Origin: Hansfordia pulvinata
Taxonomy: Eukaryota > Ascomycota > Sordariomycetes > Xylariales
Assembly: GCA_006538405.1 (NCBI GenBank)
Contig: BJKQ01000010.1
Coordinates: 434,001 to 498,000 of the forward strand
Direction of reading: 5' to 3'
DNA length: 64,000 nucleotides
Part shown: positions 44,967 to 57,734 of the stretch, in pieces
Position numbering within the stretch: position 1 is the stretch's first letter
Layout: each line of letters starts with the position of its first letter
Translations under genes and position numbers: made by a program
Notes under the pieces: generated by a model
Told to the model about the DNA's origin: nothing
The model's input: only the letters and a program-made list of their open reading frames with translations
Database searches by the model: none

Positions 44967-45434
44967 CTGACGTCAACTCTGATGAGTGATGAACGAGCCA
45001 GACATCCATCAACAGTGGCCCCAGACATCCCACTGATGAAGAAGTCCTCGTACTCGGAAGCCCAGCAAGGTGGGCCTGGCTCTTTTGTCTCTGGCTGGAG
45101 GGTGTCACGGTGTCAGTGAGCACTAATCAAAGGCCCTGGGTGCCCTGGCAATAAAGCCGGAAAGACGATGCGAACCTAGGGCGGCCCAACTTCAGCCCGC
45201 CTCGCATTCCCAGCTGGCCCGTCTCCACGCCTTGCGCGCCGGAGGAGCGCACCCTATCCGGTCACGCTCGGTTGGCTCTTCACGGCCGTATCTTGCTTGA
45301 TAGGTGGGGGCCCCTTTTTTCCCTCTTCCTTGCCACGGCCGTATTCGTGTTCGCGCCTGGCCGGACTGAGGATGAGGGCGTGTGTGTGCGTGCGTGCGCA
45401 CGCCAGACGACGCAGAGCCTCATCGCCATCCTCA

Positions 45435-45442
45435 TACGAGTA
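45435..45442 (-). promoter_or_regulatory. TACGAGTA octamer
   Basis: Copy of the recurrent octamer 259 bp upstream of the tRNA-Arg gene. Confidence 0.25.
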
Positions 45443-45700
45443 CAGGCTCGGCTGGCTTCAGGGGAGTTGCGCAGGGTGATTGTCACCGTGACGAGATCCG
45501 GGACAACAAGACGCGGACGATGCGCGAGCTCGGTGGCTCGCGAGCTGCCCAGAGGCGATTCTCCCAGGCACCTAACTAATCCTCGTAGGTCAGTGGTGCC
45601 GATCGACGGTGGCTGAAAGTGCGTGTGCAGCTTCTGGGTACGCGCGGGAGAAGCCAGAATTTGAGATAAGAGCACCGCCTCTCATCAAAACAGCAATCAT

Positions 45701-45802
45701 GGCCGGTTGGCCCAATGGTAAGGCGTCTGACTACGACGGCACACGATCAACGTGAGCTTCTCAGCTATCAGGAGATTCTGGGTTCGAGCCCCAGGCTGGT
45801 CA
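45701..45802 (+). tRNA. tRNA-Arg (anticodon ACG) with 30-nt intron
   Basis: The acceptor stem GGCCGGT pairs with GCTGGTC (three G-U pairs). The D arm region is GCCCAATGGTAAGGC. The anticodon stem is TCTGA/TCAGG, with anticodon ACG at 45733-45735. The T arm is CTGGG-TTCGAGC-CCCAG. A 30-nt intron (45737-45766) interrupts the anticodon loop at the canonical site. The GCGTCTGACTACG segment is characteristic of fungal tRNA-Arg(ACG). TTTCTTTT follows within 15 bp. Confidence 0.9.
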
Positions 45803-46820
45803 ACCATTTCTTTTGCACCCCGCACCGTCTTGGTTTGACATCGACGACACCATCCCGGATGCCCTCTTTTTTTTCTTTCTTCTAATTCCTGCTCTCTCTT
45901 GCTGGCCTTGTCGTTCGTTCCTGGAACAGCTGCTGCTCTGACATTTCATGGGCCAAGCAATAAGACCGTCGTAGCACACAATGTAGCCTTCACGAGCAAT
46001 TACAATGACAGAGCTCTCGACTCCTATAAGCGAACCGACGGTCAGGACAACCCCAACTCCCCCGTCGTCGTCTCTGTCCGAAAACCAAATCAGGCCGATC
46101 GATGGTCCAAGTAACACACAGCGCTCCCCCGACGGACAGCGATTGCCCGCCCCGTCCGCCTCACGCCCGTCAGCTCCCATCCTCGCGCACGAGACCCATC
46201 GCCCCTCGCCCGCGTCGCACACAGAGCACGCCAGTAACGAACGGTTCGCAAGTGGCGCGGGAGGCTCAGGCCTCGGACGATGACGACGCCGGCAGCAGCC
46301 AACCCTCCGTCCCCCGTGCCCCCTCCAGCCAGCGCGATGACCCGGAGCTTTCAGGCCGGCAATCTCCGTTGTTCGCCGCCGTGCGGCCGCGAACATGTTG
46401 GCTGCGGACGCGAGGACCTCGCGAACGGCAAGGCCTATCTTGGCGAGAACGAGTCGAGGCTCTGCACTACACTACACTGCACCACTCCTGCGGGAGAGGC
46501 CTCGATGCAGCCGCGCGTGTGGACGCGGACAGACAGGCTGGATGAAAGGGCAAAGGCACATCTCCGCCTGCGTCTACCTTGGGGGTTGGAGTCTTGCGCA
46601 AGTTCCTCAGTCCCGCGTTCTGGGTATTTGCATATCCAGCTTCGAGAGCATGGCGCAGAGATCAAATCCCCGCTGCGCGAGTGTATACATCTATATATAT
46701 GCAAGAACGAACCCGCCCGCCCCGGCGACATGCACCTCTCCATATATCTCCGACGGGAGTGTGGGGGGGACCTCTTCCCTTCCCCCCTTTTCTTCTTTCT
46801 TCTCCCATCCTCCCATCCTC
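45803..46820. other. intergenic spacer
   Basis: About 1 kb between tRNA-Arg and the 3' end of the permease gene. I see no gene; open frames here are not protein-like. Confidence 0.5.
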
Positions 46821-49043
46821 TTAGAAATTCTTCAGAAGCCTCTTCCACCACGGATCCCGGCCCGCCGCACCCCCTGCTCCCGCGTGGCCCGCGGCAACGG
46901 CGGCGGCGGCGTCGTCGTCCTCGGCCTTGGTGGCGTCGTCGAGGTCGCCCCGGCGGCCGGACAGCAGGTCGACCTCGCGGGGGCGGCGCGTGCGCGTGCG
47001 GAACCACAGCTTGTAGCCGGCGTAGATGACGAAGAAGAGCGGCAGCAGGACGTAGGCGTCGACAAAGTCGCCCGCGCTGAAGGGGCTCAGCGTCTGCCAC
47101 CCCTGCACGAGCGCCAGGAAGACGTTGGCCGCCAGGCCGAACCACGCGTTCCACGGGTACCACATGGACACGAAGGGCAGGTCGGCCTCGGTGAACCCCT
47201 GCGCGTGCCACGCCGCCCGGAAGCGGATGTGCGTCAGGCTGATGCTGCCCCACACCAGGAACGTCGAGACGCCGCTCAGGTTGACAATGTACGTGTACGC
47301 CGTCGAGGCCCCCGTGCTGATGTTCATCATGGACAGGGCGCCGGTCGCGTTGGCGACCACGATGGCGGGGATCGGGACCTGCCAGGGGGGGTCAGCGTGA
47401 GGCCTTTGGGGGGAGCGATCGACTTTGAAAGAAGAGGCTATCTTGGAAGACGGAACGGGACTTACACCGCGCTTGTCCGTCCACCCCAGGAACTTGGGGG
47501 CCTTGCCGTCCTGGCCCATGAAGAGCAGCGTGCGGGAGGAGATGTAGATGGAGCTGTTGACGGCGGAGATGCAGGTGACGAGGATGAAGGCGTTGATGAG
47601 GTGCACGCCGCCCGCGAAGCCGGCGTTCTGGATGGCCACCGTCATCGGGCTCTGCAGGGCCTTGCCGCCGCCGTTGACCAGCTCCTGCGAGTCGGACGGG
47701 CACGTCAGCCCGTAGAAGAAGGCCGCCCCCATGTACACAAAGATGATGCGCCAGAACACCTGCCGGATCGCCAGCGGCACCGCCGTTCGGGGGTTCTTGG
47801 TCTCCGTCGCGGCGCTGGAAGGGCGGAGGGCGTGAGTAAGACATTTATCAGGGGGGGCATGACGTGGCGGGGACTACTACTCACACCGCGACCGACTCGA
47901 CGCCGGCGTAGAACGTCGCGCAAAAGACAAAGACCTTGGCGACCTATAGAAGAAGACATGGTGAGCGACTGGCCACCACAGATCAGACGCACCGGCAATC
48001 CACTTACACCCCTGAAGCCGTCCGCAAAGGCGCCCGGATCGTGCCAGTACTTGAACCCGATGGCGTCGGCGCCCTGGACGCCGCCGGCCGCGTACACAAT
48101 GGCGAAGATGTAGTACGCGCACAGGCCGACGAGCTTGATCAGGGCGAGCCAGAACTCGGCCTCGCCGAAGCTCTCCACGCCGAGCAGCTGGAATCCGAGA
48201 AAGGCGACCTGGAGTGGACTTGTCTCAGTAAAGGAAGCCGGAGAGGGCGGGCGGGGGCAGTAAGCCCAGGGGGGGGACGACATACCCAGAGAAGCAGGAA
48301 GTAGCCCCAAAGCGGCACCTTGTCGCTCCAGAAGACCAGGATGCTCGTGACGGCGTTGTACTCGTTGGCCAGGACGGCGAAGAAGATGATGAACTGCGAC
48401 GGTCAGAGACAGAATAGAACACAACACAACACAACAGTACGGATCTCGCGGCCAGAGGCTTCTGGGCCGGCCACGCCGCGACCACGACGACAGCGAGCCG
48501 ACCGACAGCCGGACGCCCGAGACATGGAGACATGACATGGCGAGACATGAGAGGCGCGTGGCCGGATCCAGACCCGGGCGTCTCTTCCCCCCCCCCCCCC
48601 CCTCTTCTCCCGCATTGGACAGGGAGACAGACAAAAAAAAAAAAAAAAAAACTCACGTAATTCCACCCAACCGCCGTCGCAAAAGCCGGGTCGACGAAGC
48701 GGTCGGCCAGCTTGACAAAGGCGCCGCCGCTGGGGTACAGGGTGGTGATCTCGCCGAGGCTCTGCATGATGCTGAAGGCGACGATGCCGATGACGCCGAA
48801 GCCGATCAGCAGGGCCGCGGGGCCCCCCGACGACAGGGCGCCGCCGGTGCCCACCAGCAGGCCCGGCCCGATGACGCCGCCGAGGGCCAGGAGCGAGAGG
48901 TGGCGGTTCTTGAGCCCGCGCTTGACGCCGCTCTCGACGTCCAGGTGCCGCGAGTCGACCTCGGCGCCGCTGTCGTCCTCGTCCGCCGCGCCCCGGTACG
49001 CCGGCGTCGTCAGCGGGCCCTCGGAGTGGTCGGGGCTGTGCAT
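46821..49043 (-). CDS. amino-acid permease (APC superfamily)
   Basis: Predicted 12-helix plasma-membrane amino-acid transporter of the fungal AAT family. Exons: 49043-48657, 48393-48286, 48208-48008, 47943-47885, 47814-47466 and 47378-46821; introns are 263, 77, 64, 70 and 87 bp. The hydrophilic N-terminus is followed by LSLLALGGVIGPGLLVGTGG (first helix, family consensus). Later segments are AFSIMQSLGEITTLYPSGGA, FVDPAFATAVGWNYFIIFFA, VFCATFYAGVESVAVAATET, INAFILVTCISAVNSSIYIS and SRTLLFMGQDGKAPKFLG. The C-terminal tail is charged (DDATKAEDDD). The first Met giving MHSPDHSEGPL was taken as start. Total is 553 aa with consistent phases and no frame break. Substrate specificity cannot be told; overall similarity is to general or proline-type permeases. 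Confidence 0.9.
48587..48651 (+). repeat. C16 and A19 homopolymers inside a permease intron
   Basis: The unusually long first intron of the permease gene (48656-48394, 263 bp) contains C16 (48587-48602) and, next to the donor, A19 (48633-48651), which is poly-T on the coding strand. Confidence 0.85.
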
Positions 49044-49447
49044 GATGGGCTGGCGGGTGCGCACGCGTCGCCGTCGCCGTCGGTCGTCGTCTCGGGTAGC
49101 AGCGGCGGGGTCGATATGCTCGTAGGGGCGCGCCCGGACCTGAACCCGAACCTGGAGCCTCTCCTGGGAGACAGGGCCTGGTTGGTCCTGCTCGTGGCTC
49201 GCGAGACCTGGTCTGCTGTTGATGGCCGTCGGGGTCGAATCGCGGTCGGGCCTGGCTGGGGTCGGGATCTCGGTCGGGAGGTCAGGGTCAGCGGGGTGGG
49301 CGCGAGAGAGCGAGGGCGCAATCATCCGCGACGAGCGGGCTGGCAGCGTGTACTTATTTATTGATATCGCGCAGTCGGCCGGCCGCCTTCGGTCTGCGCG
49401 TGATCTCGACCTGGCCTGACCTGACCTGACCACAACGGGTGGTCTAC

Positions 49448-49455
49448 TACTCGTA
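49448..49455 (+). promoter_or_regulatory. TACTCGTA octamer
   Basis: Recurrent intergenic octamer 405 bp upstream of the permease ATG. Confidence 0.3.
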
Positions 49456-50515
49456 AATTGGTGCTGCTGCTTCTGTTGCCGCTGCTGCTGCAGTCAACTG
49501 CTCGTACGGGGTCCTCCTACTCGCGGCGGTGCTGCCCCGTATCATCCCGCAACCCCCCGTCCGTCTGCATTAGACCTGGGACAAGAACTGATGGCACGCC
49601 GCGGGTGGGACCACTAAGAGATTTTCCGGTCGACTCGCCCGGATGGCGCAATCTGAGCCCTGGATGGTCTGCGTCAGTACCCCACGAGGAGGATGCTGGT
49701 AGTCGGCCTGCTGCTCCAATGGGATAGGACAATCGTTGCCGCAATCGACGAGTTGGGCCGAGAGCAGACAGATGCAGTGCGGCTGACGCGGGCGTCGAGG
49801 CAGGCAAGACACCTGATAGGAGCACTCGTATCCAGCCTCCTCAGTGGTAGAATGGAGCGATGGGGGACGTTATAAAGCCTGCCTGCTTGCCCACGACCCC
49901 TTCACCATTCCACAACACGCCTGCCCGCTTGCTGCTTGATGTTATGCCCTCAGGTCCACCTCCAGGGGTCTGGCCGGCTCTGCGTGGCCGTAAACGGCCC
50001 GCCCGACGTACATGCGAGGCCTCGAGCTGAGCGCAATAACGCCGTGGGGCATGCGTGCGAGGTATGTGTGTACCCGTACCCCGTAGGCATGTATGTCTTG
50101 GTCGGCAATGACTCTACTGCGGCTCCTCCCCCCACGCGGCCGAGCTCTGTGGCGCCTCCAATAACCCTGCTTCTCCCATCACAATCAAGCCACCGAGCCA
50201 ACGGTTGCGAGCTGAGAGATCCATTGTGTTTGGTGGGCTGCTCCAGGCGAGGCGGGCGTGGGCGGGCACGCGATCGGCGAACCACTCAACAGATCCCCGC
50301 CGCCAGCAGGGGTCAGGGTGGGTGGCCAAAGTATCGGTCCTGCATTCGCCAACCATGTCGTGGGAGAGTCGCCGGCTCAGGCCTCGTCTCTGCCGCGCGA
50401 GAGAGCCTCCAGTCTTCATCATCCATGACGGTCCTCTTGCCAGCCGCCTTTCGCCGTCCAAAGTGCGCTTCCGGAACCCTGACGTAAGAATGCGTGCCAG
50501 TAAATGTCCGTCGAG

Positions 50516-50523
50516 TACTCGTA
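50516..50523 (+). promoter_or_regulatory. TACTCGTA octamer
   Basis: Recurrent intergenic octamer in the context GAGTACTCGTAC, about 340 bp beyond the POL2 stop codon and far from any start codon. Confidence 0.25.
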
Positions 50524-50740
50524 CATCATCTGGCCGTTCCTGGCCGCCCGCGAACCGTGGGCCTGTTGTGGGGCGCGTCGGATGCGTAATCGTTCAGTCG
50601 TATGGAATTCTCGGCCCAGGCCGTCGCGGGGCCACCGACGGCTTGTGCGACGAAGAGCTTCTCGAACACTGACACAACGATCGGCCCAGAGTAACACGAT
50701 GCATAGTAATTGCTCAAAAACGCCCAGCTTCAGTCTCCCG

Positions 50741-50820
50741 ACGCCACCTAAGTACAACTCCAGTATCCCCACGCCCGCTAAGTACAACTCCAGTATCCGC
50801 GCCAGCCAAGTACAACAGCC
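50741..50820 (+). repeat. 30 bp minisatellite, about 2.7 copies
   Basis: Direct repeat of a 30 bp unit with core CTAAGTACAACTCCAGTATC: copies start at 50741 and 50771, and a degenerate partial copy begins at about 50801 (CCAAGTACAACAGCC). It lies just downstream of the POL2 stop codon, in its probable 3' untranslated region. Confidence 0.85.
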
Positions 50821-50864
50821 GCCATAAGCCAGACAACCCGCCCAAGGCAACCCGCAGAAGGCAA

Positions 50865-53800
50865 TCATATATTCTCCAGAGCCTCCCCCACACAGCCCTT
50901 GAGGAAATTCAGACTGTACCAGTTGGCCACACCCTCGTACACGTGCAGCCGCCGAACAAGGTCTTCCCGCTTGACGCTCTCCGTCCAGGGCCCGGAGCAC
51001 GTGCAGTGCTCCATGAACTCGTTCTGCCGGATGCCTTTGCACCGCTCGCACCGCAGGTCCTGCGTGGTCCACTCGAAGATGGCCCGCTCTACGTCTGCCA
51101 CCAGCCGCTCCTCGATGCGCACGCGGTCCAGCCTCGTCTCGCAGAACGGACAGCACCACGGCTGGCTCGCCATGGCGCTCTCTATCGTCTTCTCCCACTC
51201 CCGGTGGCGCCCCACGTCGGCGGCCGTCGGGACCGTGGCCAGGTTCGGCAGCAGGCTCTCGTCCCGGCACAGATCCCAGTCCCGAGCCATGGTGCATTCG
51301 TCACAGCTCCACTGGTGCACCTTGACGCTGTCGCTGGGGTTCATAAAGGTGCCGTCGCGGCTGAACTCCCGCACGTCGAACAGCGCCAGCAGCTCTTTCC
51401 GAAGAAGGCGGGCTTCCATGGTGATGTTCTTGTCGAGCGACAGGACCTGCATGATGGACTTGACCAGCTCCAGGATCGGGTTGCGGCGGTTCTTCTGCGC
51501 CGTGTTGTGGATGTTGCTGTTGCCGGGGAGGGCCGGGAACGACCACTCGGACGCAAGCTCGGCGTGCAGAAGCTCCTTGTTCTGCCTGCCCACCAGGCCT
51601 TGGATCTCTCGCTTGAGCGGCCGCTCGAACGACTTGGTGAGGATGATCTGCGACTTTTCGCTCTTCGCGTCCATGGCCGCGTCGGTCTGGCTGCTGAGGC
51701 TGCGGATGGGCAGCTGCGTGAGTCTCGGCGTCGAGTCCGGGTCCTCGTTGGGCCTCTTGATGCTGTGCATCAGGTTGACAAACTCGACAACCCAGCGCTC
51801 AAAGGTGTCCTGCAGAGGCACGGGCAGGAAGGACTGCATCTGCCAGTGCATGATGGTTTCGAGCTTCTGCGTCTCGGCCTCGACAACCTCGTCACAAGCC
51901 TTGCCTCCGTAGTTGAACTCGTCGTACCACACGAGGTAGTCCCAGTACTCCTTGATCTCGAGGTCGATGAAGTGGAACAGGGGCTTGGCCTTGATGCTCT
52001 TGATGATGTACTGGCTGTAGGCGTAGGCGTTGCCCACCTCCGACTTGGTGGTCTGCAGCAGCAGCCGGTTGGCGTTGGCAAAGACAACCTGCGATCCGAC
52101 CCGCCGGAAGTCGGCTATCAGCTGCAGGAGGGCCTTGCGGCTCATCATCTGCACGTAGTAGTGCAGGGCCCGGTCGTACATGAAGGAGTCCGGGGACTCC
52201 ACCCAGCGAACAAGATGCGACACCAGGACGTCGGCCATCGGGCTGCCCGCACAGGCCTCGGTCCACCACGACTTGACCATCTCGCGCAGGACAACGACGC
52301 CGGCGTTGGCAAAGGCCGACTCGGAGTGCAGCATCTCGCCATCGCCTGCTGCCGCGTCGGCTGCGGGGTTGAAGGAGACCGAGTCGGCGCCCTCCAGCTC
52401 GTTGATCAGAGACGAGGTCAGCATCGTGTTGATGGCCAGGTTGCGCACCTCGATGTCGATGCAGACCGAGGCGAACGTCCCCGGGTTATTGGCAGAAGGC
52501 ATGGTGACCGTGTCGAGCGGCCCCGTGACGTCGTCCCTCTCGTGGCCGGCGTGGTCTGGCTTGGGGCCCGGGGACCACCAGAGAACCACGTTGTTCATCT
52601 GCAGGCGTCGGGCGTAGGCAAGGTCGATCAGGAACCTGGGATCTTCACGCTCCAGATTGCCGAGGGGGACGTCGCCGTATCGCGCCAGGGTCGTGAGGTG
52701 CGCAACCCAAGCGCCCATCCCGAGGTACTGGCTGACGAGTCGCTTGGAGGCCACGGCGCCCCAGTTCAGAGGCGGCAGCTTGGGTTGCTCGTAGCGGAGC
52801 GTCAGGATCGGGAGCTCGCTCATGGTCGGCACGTCGTGAACCAGCTGTGAGCTTTGCGAGGACTGGATGACCATCATCAGGGGCTTGGCCTCGTCCTTCT
52901 TCAGTCGTTTGATGATGTCGCCGATCTCCAGGTGTGCTTTTCTGCGCTGCTTGAACTGCTTGACCTCGAAGCTCAGGGTGTTCTGGTACTCGAAGCCCTC
53001 GTCGCTGTTCGTGTCGCCAGCTGCCTTCTTCTTGCGCTCCAGCAGCTCCTCGTACAGCTTGGAGAGCTTGGGGATCTGGACATCGCCGTCCTTCTGGTCC
53101 CTCTTGCCGGGCTCCTTCAAGATGACTACGTGAGCTTGGCTGCTGATGGTGGAGAAGATGCCGAAGATCTGATGGCTGCCGGAGGTGATGTGGCCGATGT
53201 ACAGGTAGGCCAGGGTATTCGAGCTCAAGTACCCGCTTGGCTTGGAGGGTCTCTTCAGGCTGCTCAGCTCAAAGCCTTGTTCGAGGCCCTTGCCCAGCAC
53301 ACCTGGCTGGTCCTCGTCCATGGTGCACAAGTTGCCAAGTTGCAGGACCGCGCGCGTGCTGAGAGATATCTGCTTCTCGTACACACCCTCGACGCTGGGG
53401 TGGTTGAAGAGCTGGGAGAACTTGTCCGCCTCGGCCACGTAAATGTCCTCGGCGACGGTGATCTTGAACAGGTGGGTGGACGAGTGGCCGTTGGGCAGCG
53501 TGTGGTTGACCTGCTCGACATCACATCCCTCCACCTCAATGTCCGGGAGGTCTCTGCCTTTGAGGTTGAGGAATACTTGTCGGGGGACCTGGACCTTGAG
53601 AGAATGCGCCCTGCCGTCGATGAGAACGAATGCCTTCACAACGCCGGGGTTGTCCGTGGCGCGCAGCTGGAGTAGCTCCCAGGTGTTCCTGTAGGTGATT
53701 TGCGCCTGGTTGCGCAGCGTCTGCTGGATGTTGCTGCCGACTGATCGCTGGTTTCCGAAGAGGTGCCGGCGTCGGATGCGCGCTTGTTTCTGGATCTTCC

Positions 53801-56800
53801 ATTTCTGTTTCTGGTACTGCAGCCACGCCGGATAGTCCTGGGACGGGTCTGGCATGACCTTGGGCAGCGTCGCGAGGGGGTCGGCGTTGTGCTCTGGCTC
53901 GGGGGACTTGCGCTTCGTCGCCGCCGCCGCCGCCGCGGGCTGAGTGGAGGGCTGCTGCGAGGCGTTGATCAGCGCCGTGGTGCTCTTCGGCTTCAGCAGC
54001 TTGGTCCCGTAGTCCTCGAGGTCATCGACTCGCCCGTTCACGTTGGTAATGTCCTCCAGCGGCCCCTTGGAGAACAGGTCGGTGAGCTTCTTCTGCTTCA
54101 TCTTGTCGTCCTTGATGTTGATCCTCCGCTGGAGCCAGTCGGGGTGAGGCACTCGCGGGCAAGGGTTGCGGACCTTCTGCAGCGCGGCCGGGATGGTGAT
54201 GAGCTTCTGGATGACGGAGCCGAGACGCTCCAGGTAGTAGTTCCAGTCCAGCAGAGCGCGGAGGTCGTAGTCGGCGGGCTCTTCCTTGAGCCACTTGGTC
54301 AGGTACGTGCGCTTGATCTCGGGATCCGACGAGAAGATGGCCACCGGCACGGCGCGCTCCGTGACAGGGGCACCGCGCGGCTTGGCGCAGATGATGTACT
54401 TGCAGTTGAGCCCCTTGTCCTTGACCATCTGCTCGCCGAGGAACTCGGCCAGGCGCTTGGCCGTGGTGATGGACGTGGACTTCTGGCTGCCGTACTCCTC
54501 CAAGGTCTTGCTCATGCTCCGGTTCTCGCAAATCAGGTCGATCAGCTCCTCGTCCGCCAGGGTTGTGCCCTTGCTGTGGAGGACGTCCAGCCACCTGTTG
54601 GCGACCTTGGCGACGGCGCCGTAGCACTCCGCCAGGGTGGTGCCCTCGAGGAAGAACTTGAAGATCTGCTGCTGGAAGATCTTGATGAGCTTCAGCTCGC
54701 CTCTGCGCTTCACCTCGAAGCCCTTGAGCTCGGCCAGGCTGCCGTCGTCGTTGAAGACGGCGTAGCGCTTCTTCAGGTTCTTGTCTTCTTCCTTCGAGGT
54801 GGGCAGCACCATGGCCTTGTAGGGCCCGTCGACCTCGAAGAAGATGGAGTTGTCGCTGTGCGTCTCGTACTTGAAGGTCTTGCCGTCGACGAGCGTCTGG
54901 TACTGGTGGTTGGTGAACTTGGCGTGCACCTTGTGGTTCAGCATGACACAGGGGTATGAGATGGTGAGTTTCTTCCCGTTCTTGGTCTTGAACGAGAAGT
55001 TCTCGGGGAAGGTCGCCGGCAGCATGCACCAGATACCGTCGGTGTCGAGCTCCAGAGGACGACCCAGGCGCTCCACCAGCTCTTTGGCGAGCTGGATGAT
55101 GGTGGCGCCCGTCAGGCACGTGACACCGGCCATCTCCATCGAGTACCATCTGGAGCCCTTGCGCATGACGTAGCCGTAGAAGGAGTTAAGGATGACCTTG
55201 TGGGCCAGCTGGAGGGAGTCGTAGAGCACAATCATCTTCTTGGCCGCGTCGACCTCGGACGTCGGAGCACCCGCCGACCTCAGCGTGTCCGTCTTGCCCT
55301 TCCACACCTTGGTCTTGCCCTTGTAGTCGTATCTGCGGTCGCGGAAGTCGCGCACGGTGTTGATGTAGAAGGGGTTCTCGCGCTGGCAGATGATGGCCTC
55401 TCGGGTCTGGACGGTGTTGTCGCGGATCTTGTGGTAGACCTTTTGACTGTACAGCTGCAGGCGCTTGCGGGTGAGGGTGGCCCTCTCCTCCTCGGACAGC
55501 TCCTGGAACGTCCGCATGGGCGAGTTGGGCCATTTGCCGGGGAATTTCTCGTTCTCGAGGGCGTGCCGGATCATGTTGTACTCGTCGCGCTTCGCCGGGA
55601 GGTACTCGCCTCTCCACGCCCAGGGCAGTCTCCTGTCGCACGTCTTGCCGGGGCGGTTGAAGTCGCACGCGGCGCAGTCCGACTCCTGGACCATGGAGTC
55701 GGGCTGCAGCCGGTTGGTGGTCATGATGTTGGGGTACATGGACGCCACGTCCAAGTGGTAGATCAGAGGACGCTCGCTGCGGTTGGGGGTCTCCTTGAGC
55801 TGCCGCAGCCTCGAGGCGATCTGCTCCCTGACCTCCTCGTAGTTCTCAATGTCCTCCATCTTCTTCTTCTCCTCCACCTCGATGCTGAACTTGAGGGCGT
55901 TGTCGAGGTCGTACAGCAGCTCGTCGATCGCCGACGGATCGACGGCAAAGTTCTCGGGGATGTCGGCGCGGAAGACGCCAGCCTCGATACTCTCGACGTG
56001 GCCTCCGACGTACGTCTCCGCATCGAGCAGGTGGCCGTCGTAGAAGGACTCCTTGGGGGCGATGTGCTTGTTGGGCAGCACAATCTCTCCCTTGTAGGCC
56101 TGCACCATCAACAACATCTCGCACAGCGTGCCCGTGCCCTTGCGCAGGACGTCGTCGCCGCCCAGAGGCAGAATCATGCACAGGGAGAAGATGAAGGGGT
56201 GGATGTACTTCATGTAGAGGTAGTACGTCGCAACGGCGTCAGACACCGAGTACTCGGCGAGGGTCTGGGGCCGCTCCTGGGCGTAGGGCGTCATCAGTTC
56301 GGGGTCGAGCTCGTCCGGGTCGTAGCCCAGCTTGGCGACCGTGACGGCCTTGAGACCACGACTGCCTTGCGGCAGGTAGGAGTCGCGGTTGACCCAGGCG
56401 AAGCAGTCCATGTGGACACCGTACGTGCATTTGTAGATGTCTTCGGCATCCTTCTTCCACCCAATCTCGCGGTACATGTCGATGCCGTTGACGCTGGCGC
56501 GGGCCTCCACGAAAGGCCAGTCGAAGAAGTCGCCGTTGTACGTGGCGATGACCGTCGGGCGGGCTTCCTTGATGTGCAGGAAGAAGCGCTCGATCACGGC
56601 CTTTTCGTTGGCCTCGTTGAAGATCATGAACGGGCCGGCGTACTCGGGTTTCGGGGTGTACTCAAAGTCGGAAATGTCCTCGGACACAATCTCGCGGTTG
56701 GTGATGAGGAATCCCTGCCCGTCGATCATGTACGATATCATCATGATCTGGTCTATGGCAGCGTCGGGGAATTTCAGCGGCAGTTTCGTCGTCTCGATGT

Positions 56801-57734
56801 CGAACGCCATGACGACCGGGTCGGCGGGGGCGAGGCGCTCCTCGTGGCAGGTCAGGGTGGTCACGCCGTGTTTCGCCTCGACAAAGTACCATTTGCCTGC
56901 TCTTATGTCTTCTTGGAGTTAGCTGGGAGGGGCGGGCTGGAACGGGCTGACCGACTCACCCATATCAATCATTACTCTCACATGGTACGGGACATCGTAC
57001 TCTCTAATATCGACAATGTAGTCGCTCGCGTCGGAAAAGGAATTGTTTCGTCTATCGTCATCTCGTGAATCATCAAAAAGGTCGAAGCCGGCCTGGTCGG
57101 CGGCGACTTCGGCGTACACGTCCGCCGTGGCCATGGCCTTGCGGTTCTTGTCTGCCAGCGGCATGATGTCTCTGCGGACGGCCATCAGGTCCTGGACATT
57201 GGCAAACTTGAGCTCGAGAAAGGTGCGCCGGTAGCCGAGCAGGTGGTTGGGCATGGAGAGGTCCTCCTTCTCGATCTTGCGCACGTTGCGGACGAGGCCG
57301 CCGCCGCCGGGGACGCGCTTGATCCACTCCTCGACCTCGCTCTCGCGGCCTCGGCGGACGGCAATGACAAAGTAGGGCTCGTACTCGACGGTCGCCTTGA
57401 AGGTCTGCCCGTCGTCCTCGATGAAGTAGCAGTCCAGAGCGGAGCGGCCGTTGGGGTTGCGGTCCTCGTCGAGGCCGACGGTCGTGGGCTGGACGTTGAC
57501 GAGCCAGCCTTCGCGTCGGCGGCCGGACTCGAAGCGCGCGAAGCCCATGGACTCGTCGATCTGCTGGCCTAGAAGGGTGCGCTCGGCGCGCTCGTCTGCC
57601 GCGGTGGCCTCGTTGCGTGATGTGGACGCGGCGAATGTGCGGGAGACGCCGCGCTTTCCGCCGCCGTGGAAGGCTTTCTTGCCGCCGCGGCCGGCATAGC
57701 CCTTTTGTGGGCGCTTCAGGGAGGTGTTGGGCAT
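50865..57734 (-). CDS. POL2: DNA polymerase epsilon catalytic subunit
   Basis: Leading-strand replicative polymerase. Two exons (57734-56960 and 56908-50865) are separated by a 51 bp intron. The acceptor before DIRAGKWYFVEAKHG was chosen over a later AG because it restores the conserved D-I-R-x-G-K-W. The product is 2272 aa, the usual length. Exonuclease motif FDIETTKLPL and NGDFFDWPF are followed by polymerase motifs A (DVASMYPNIM), B (KVILNSFYGYVMRKGSRWYS) and C (LELDTDGIW). The inactivated second polymerase-exonuclease half follows (DUF1744 region). The C-terminal cysteine modules are CDECTMARDWDLC..CPFC and CERCKGIRQNEFMEHCTC, which in yeast bind metal and the Dpb2 subunit. The 6 kb second exon is fully open, in contrast to the single-base breaks in several neighbouring genes. 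Confidence 0.98.

Larger units (their letters stand above)
44579..45700. other. spacer rich in TACGAGTA/TACTCGTA elements
   Basis: About 1.1 kb between the acidic protein gene and tRNA-Arg. It holds five exact copies of the recurrent octamer (44603, 44892, 44898, 44959, 45435), two of them forming a 16 bp palindrome. No gene is supported. Confidence 0.5.
49044..50864. other. permease upstream region and POL2 3' flank
   Basis: About 1.8 kb. It contains octamers at 49448 and 50516, near matches at about 49499 and 49825, and a 30 bp minisatellite at 50741-50820. I see no credible gene. Confidence 0.5.

Noticed and set aside
46395..48113. 572-codon + strand open frame
   Set aside because: Antisense to the permease exons; the permease frame has conserved helices and consistent splice phases.
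50943..57068. Open frames of over 600 codons opposite POL2
   Set aside because: Antisense shadows of a highly conserved polymerase gene in GC-rich DNA.
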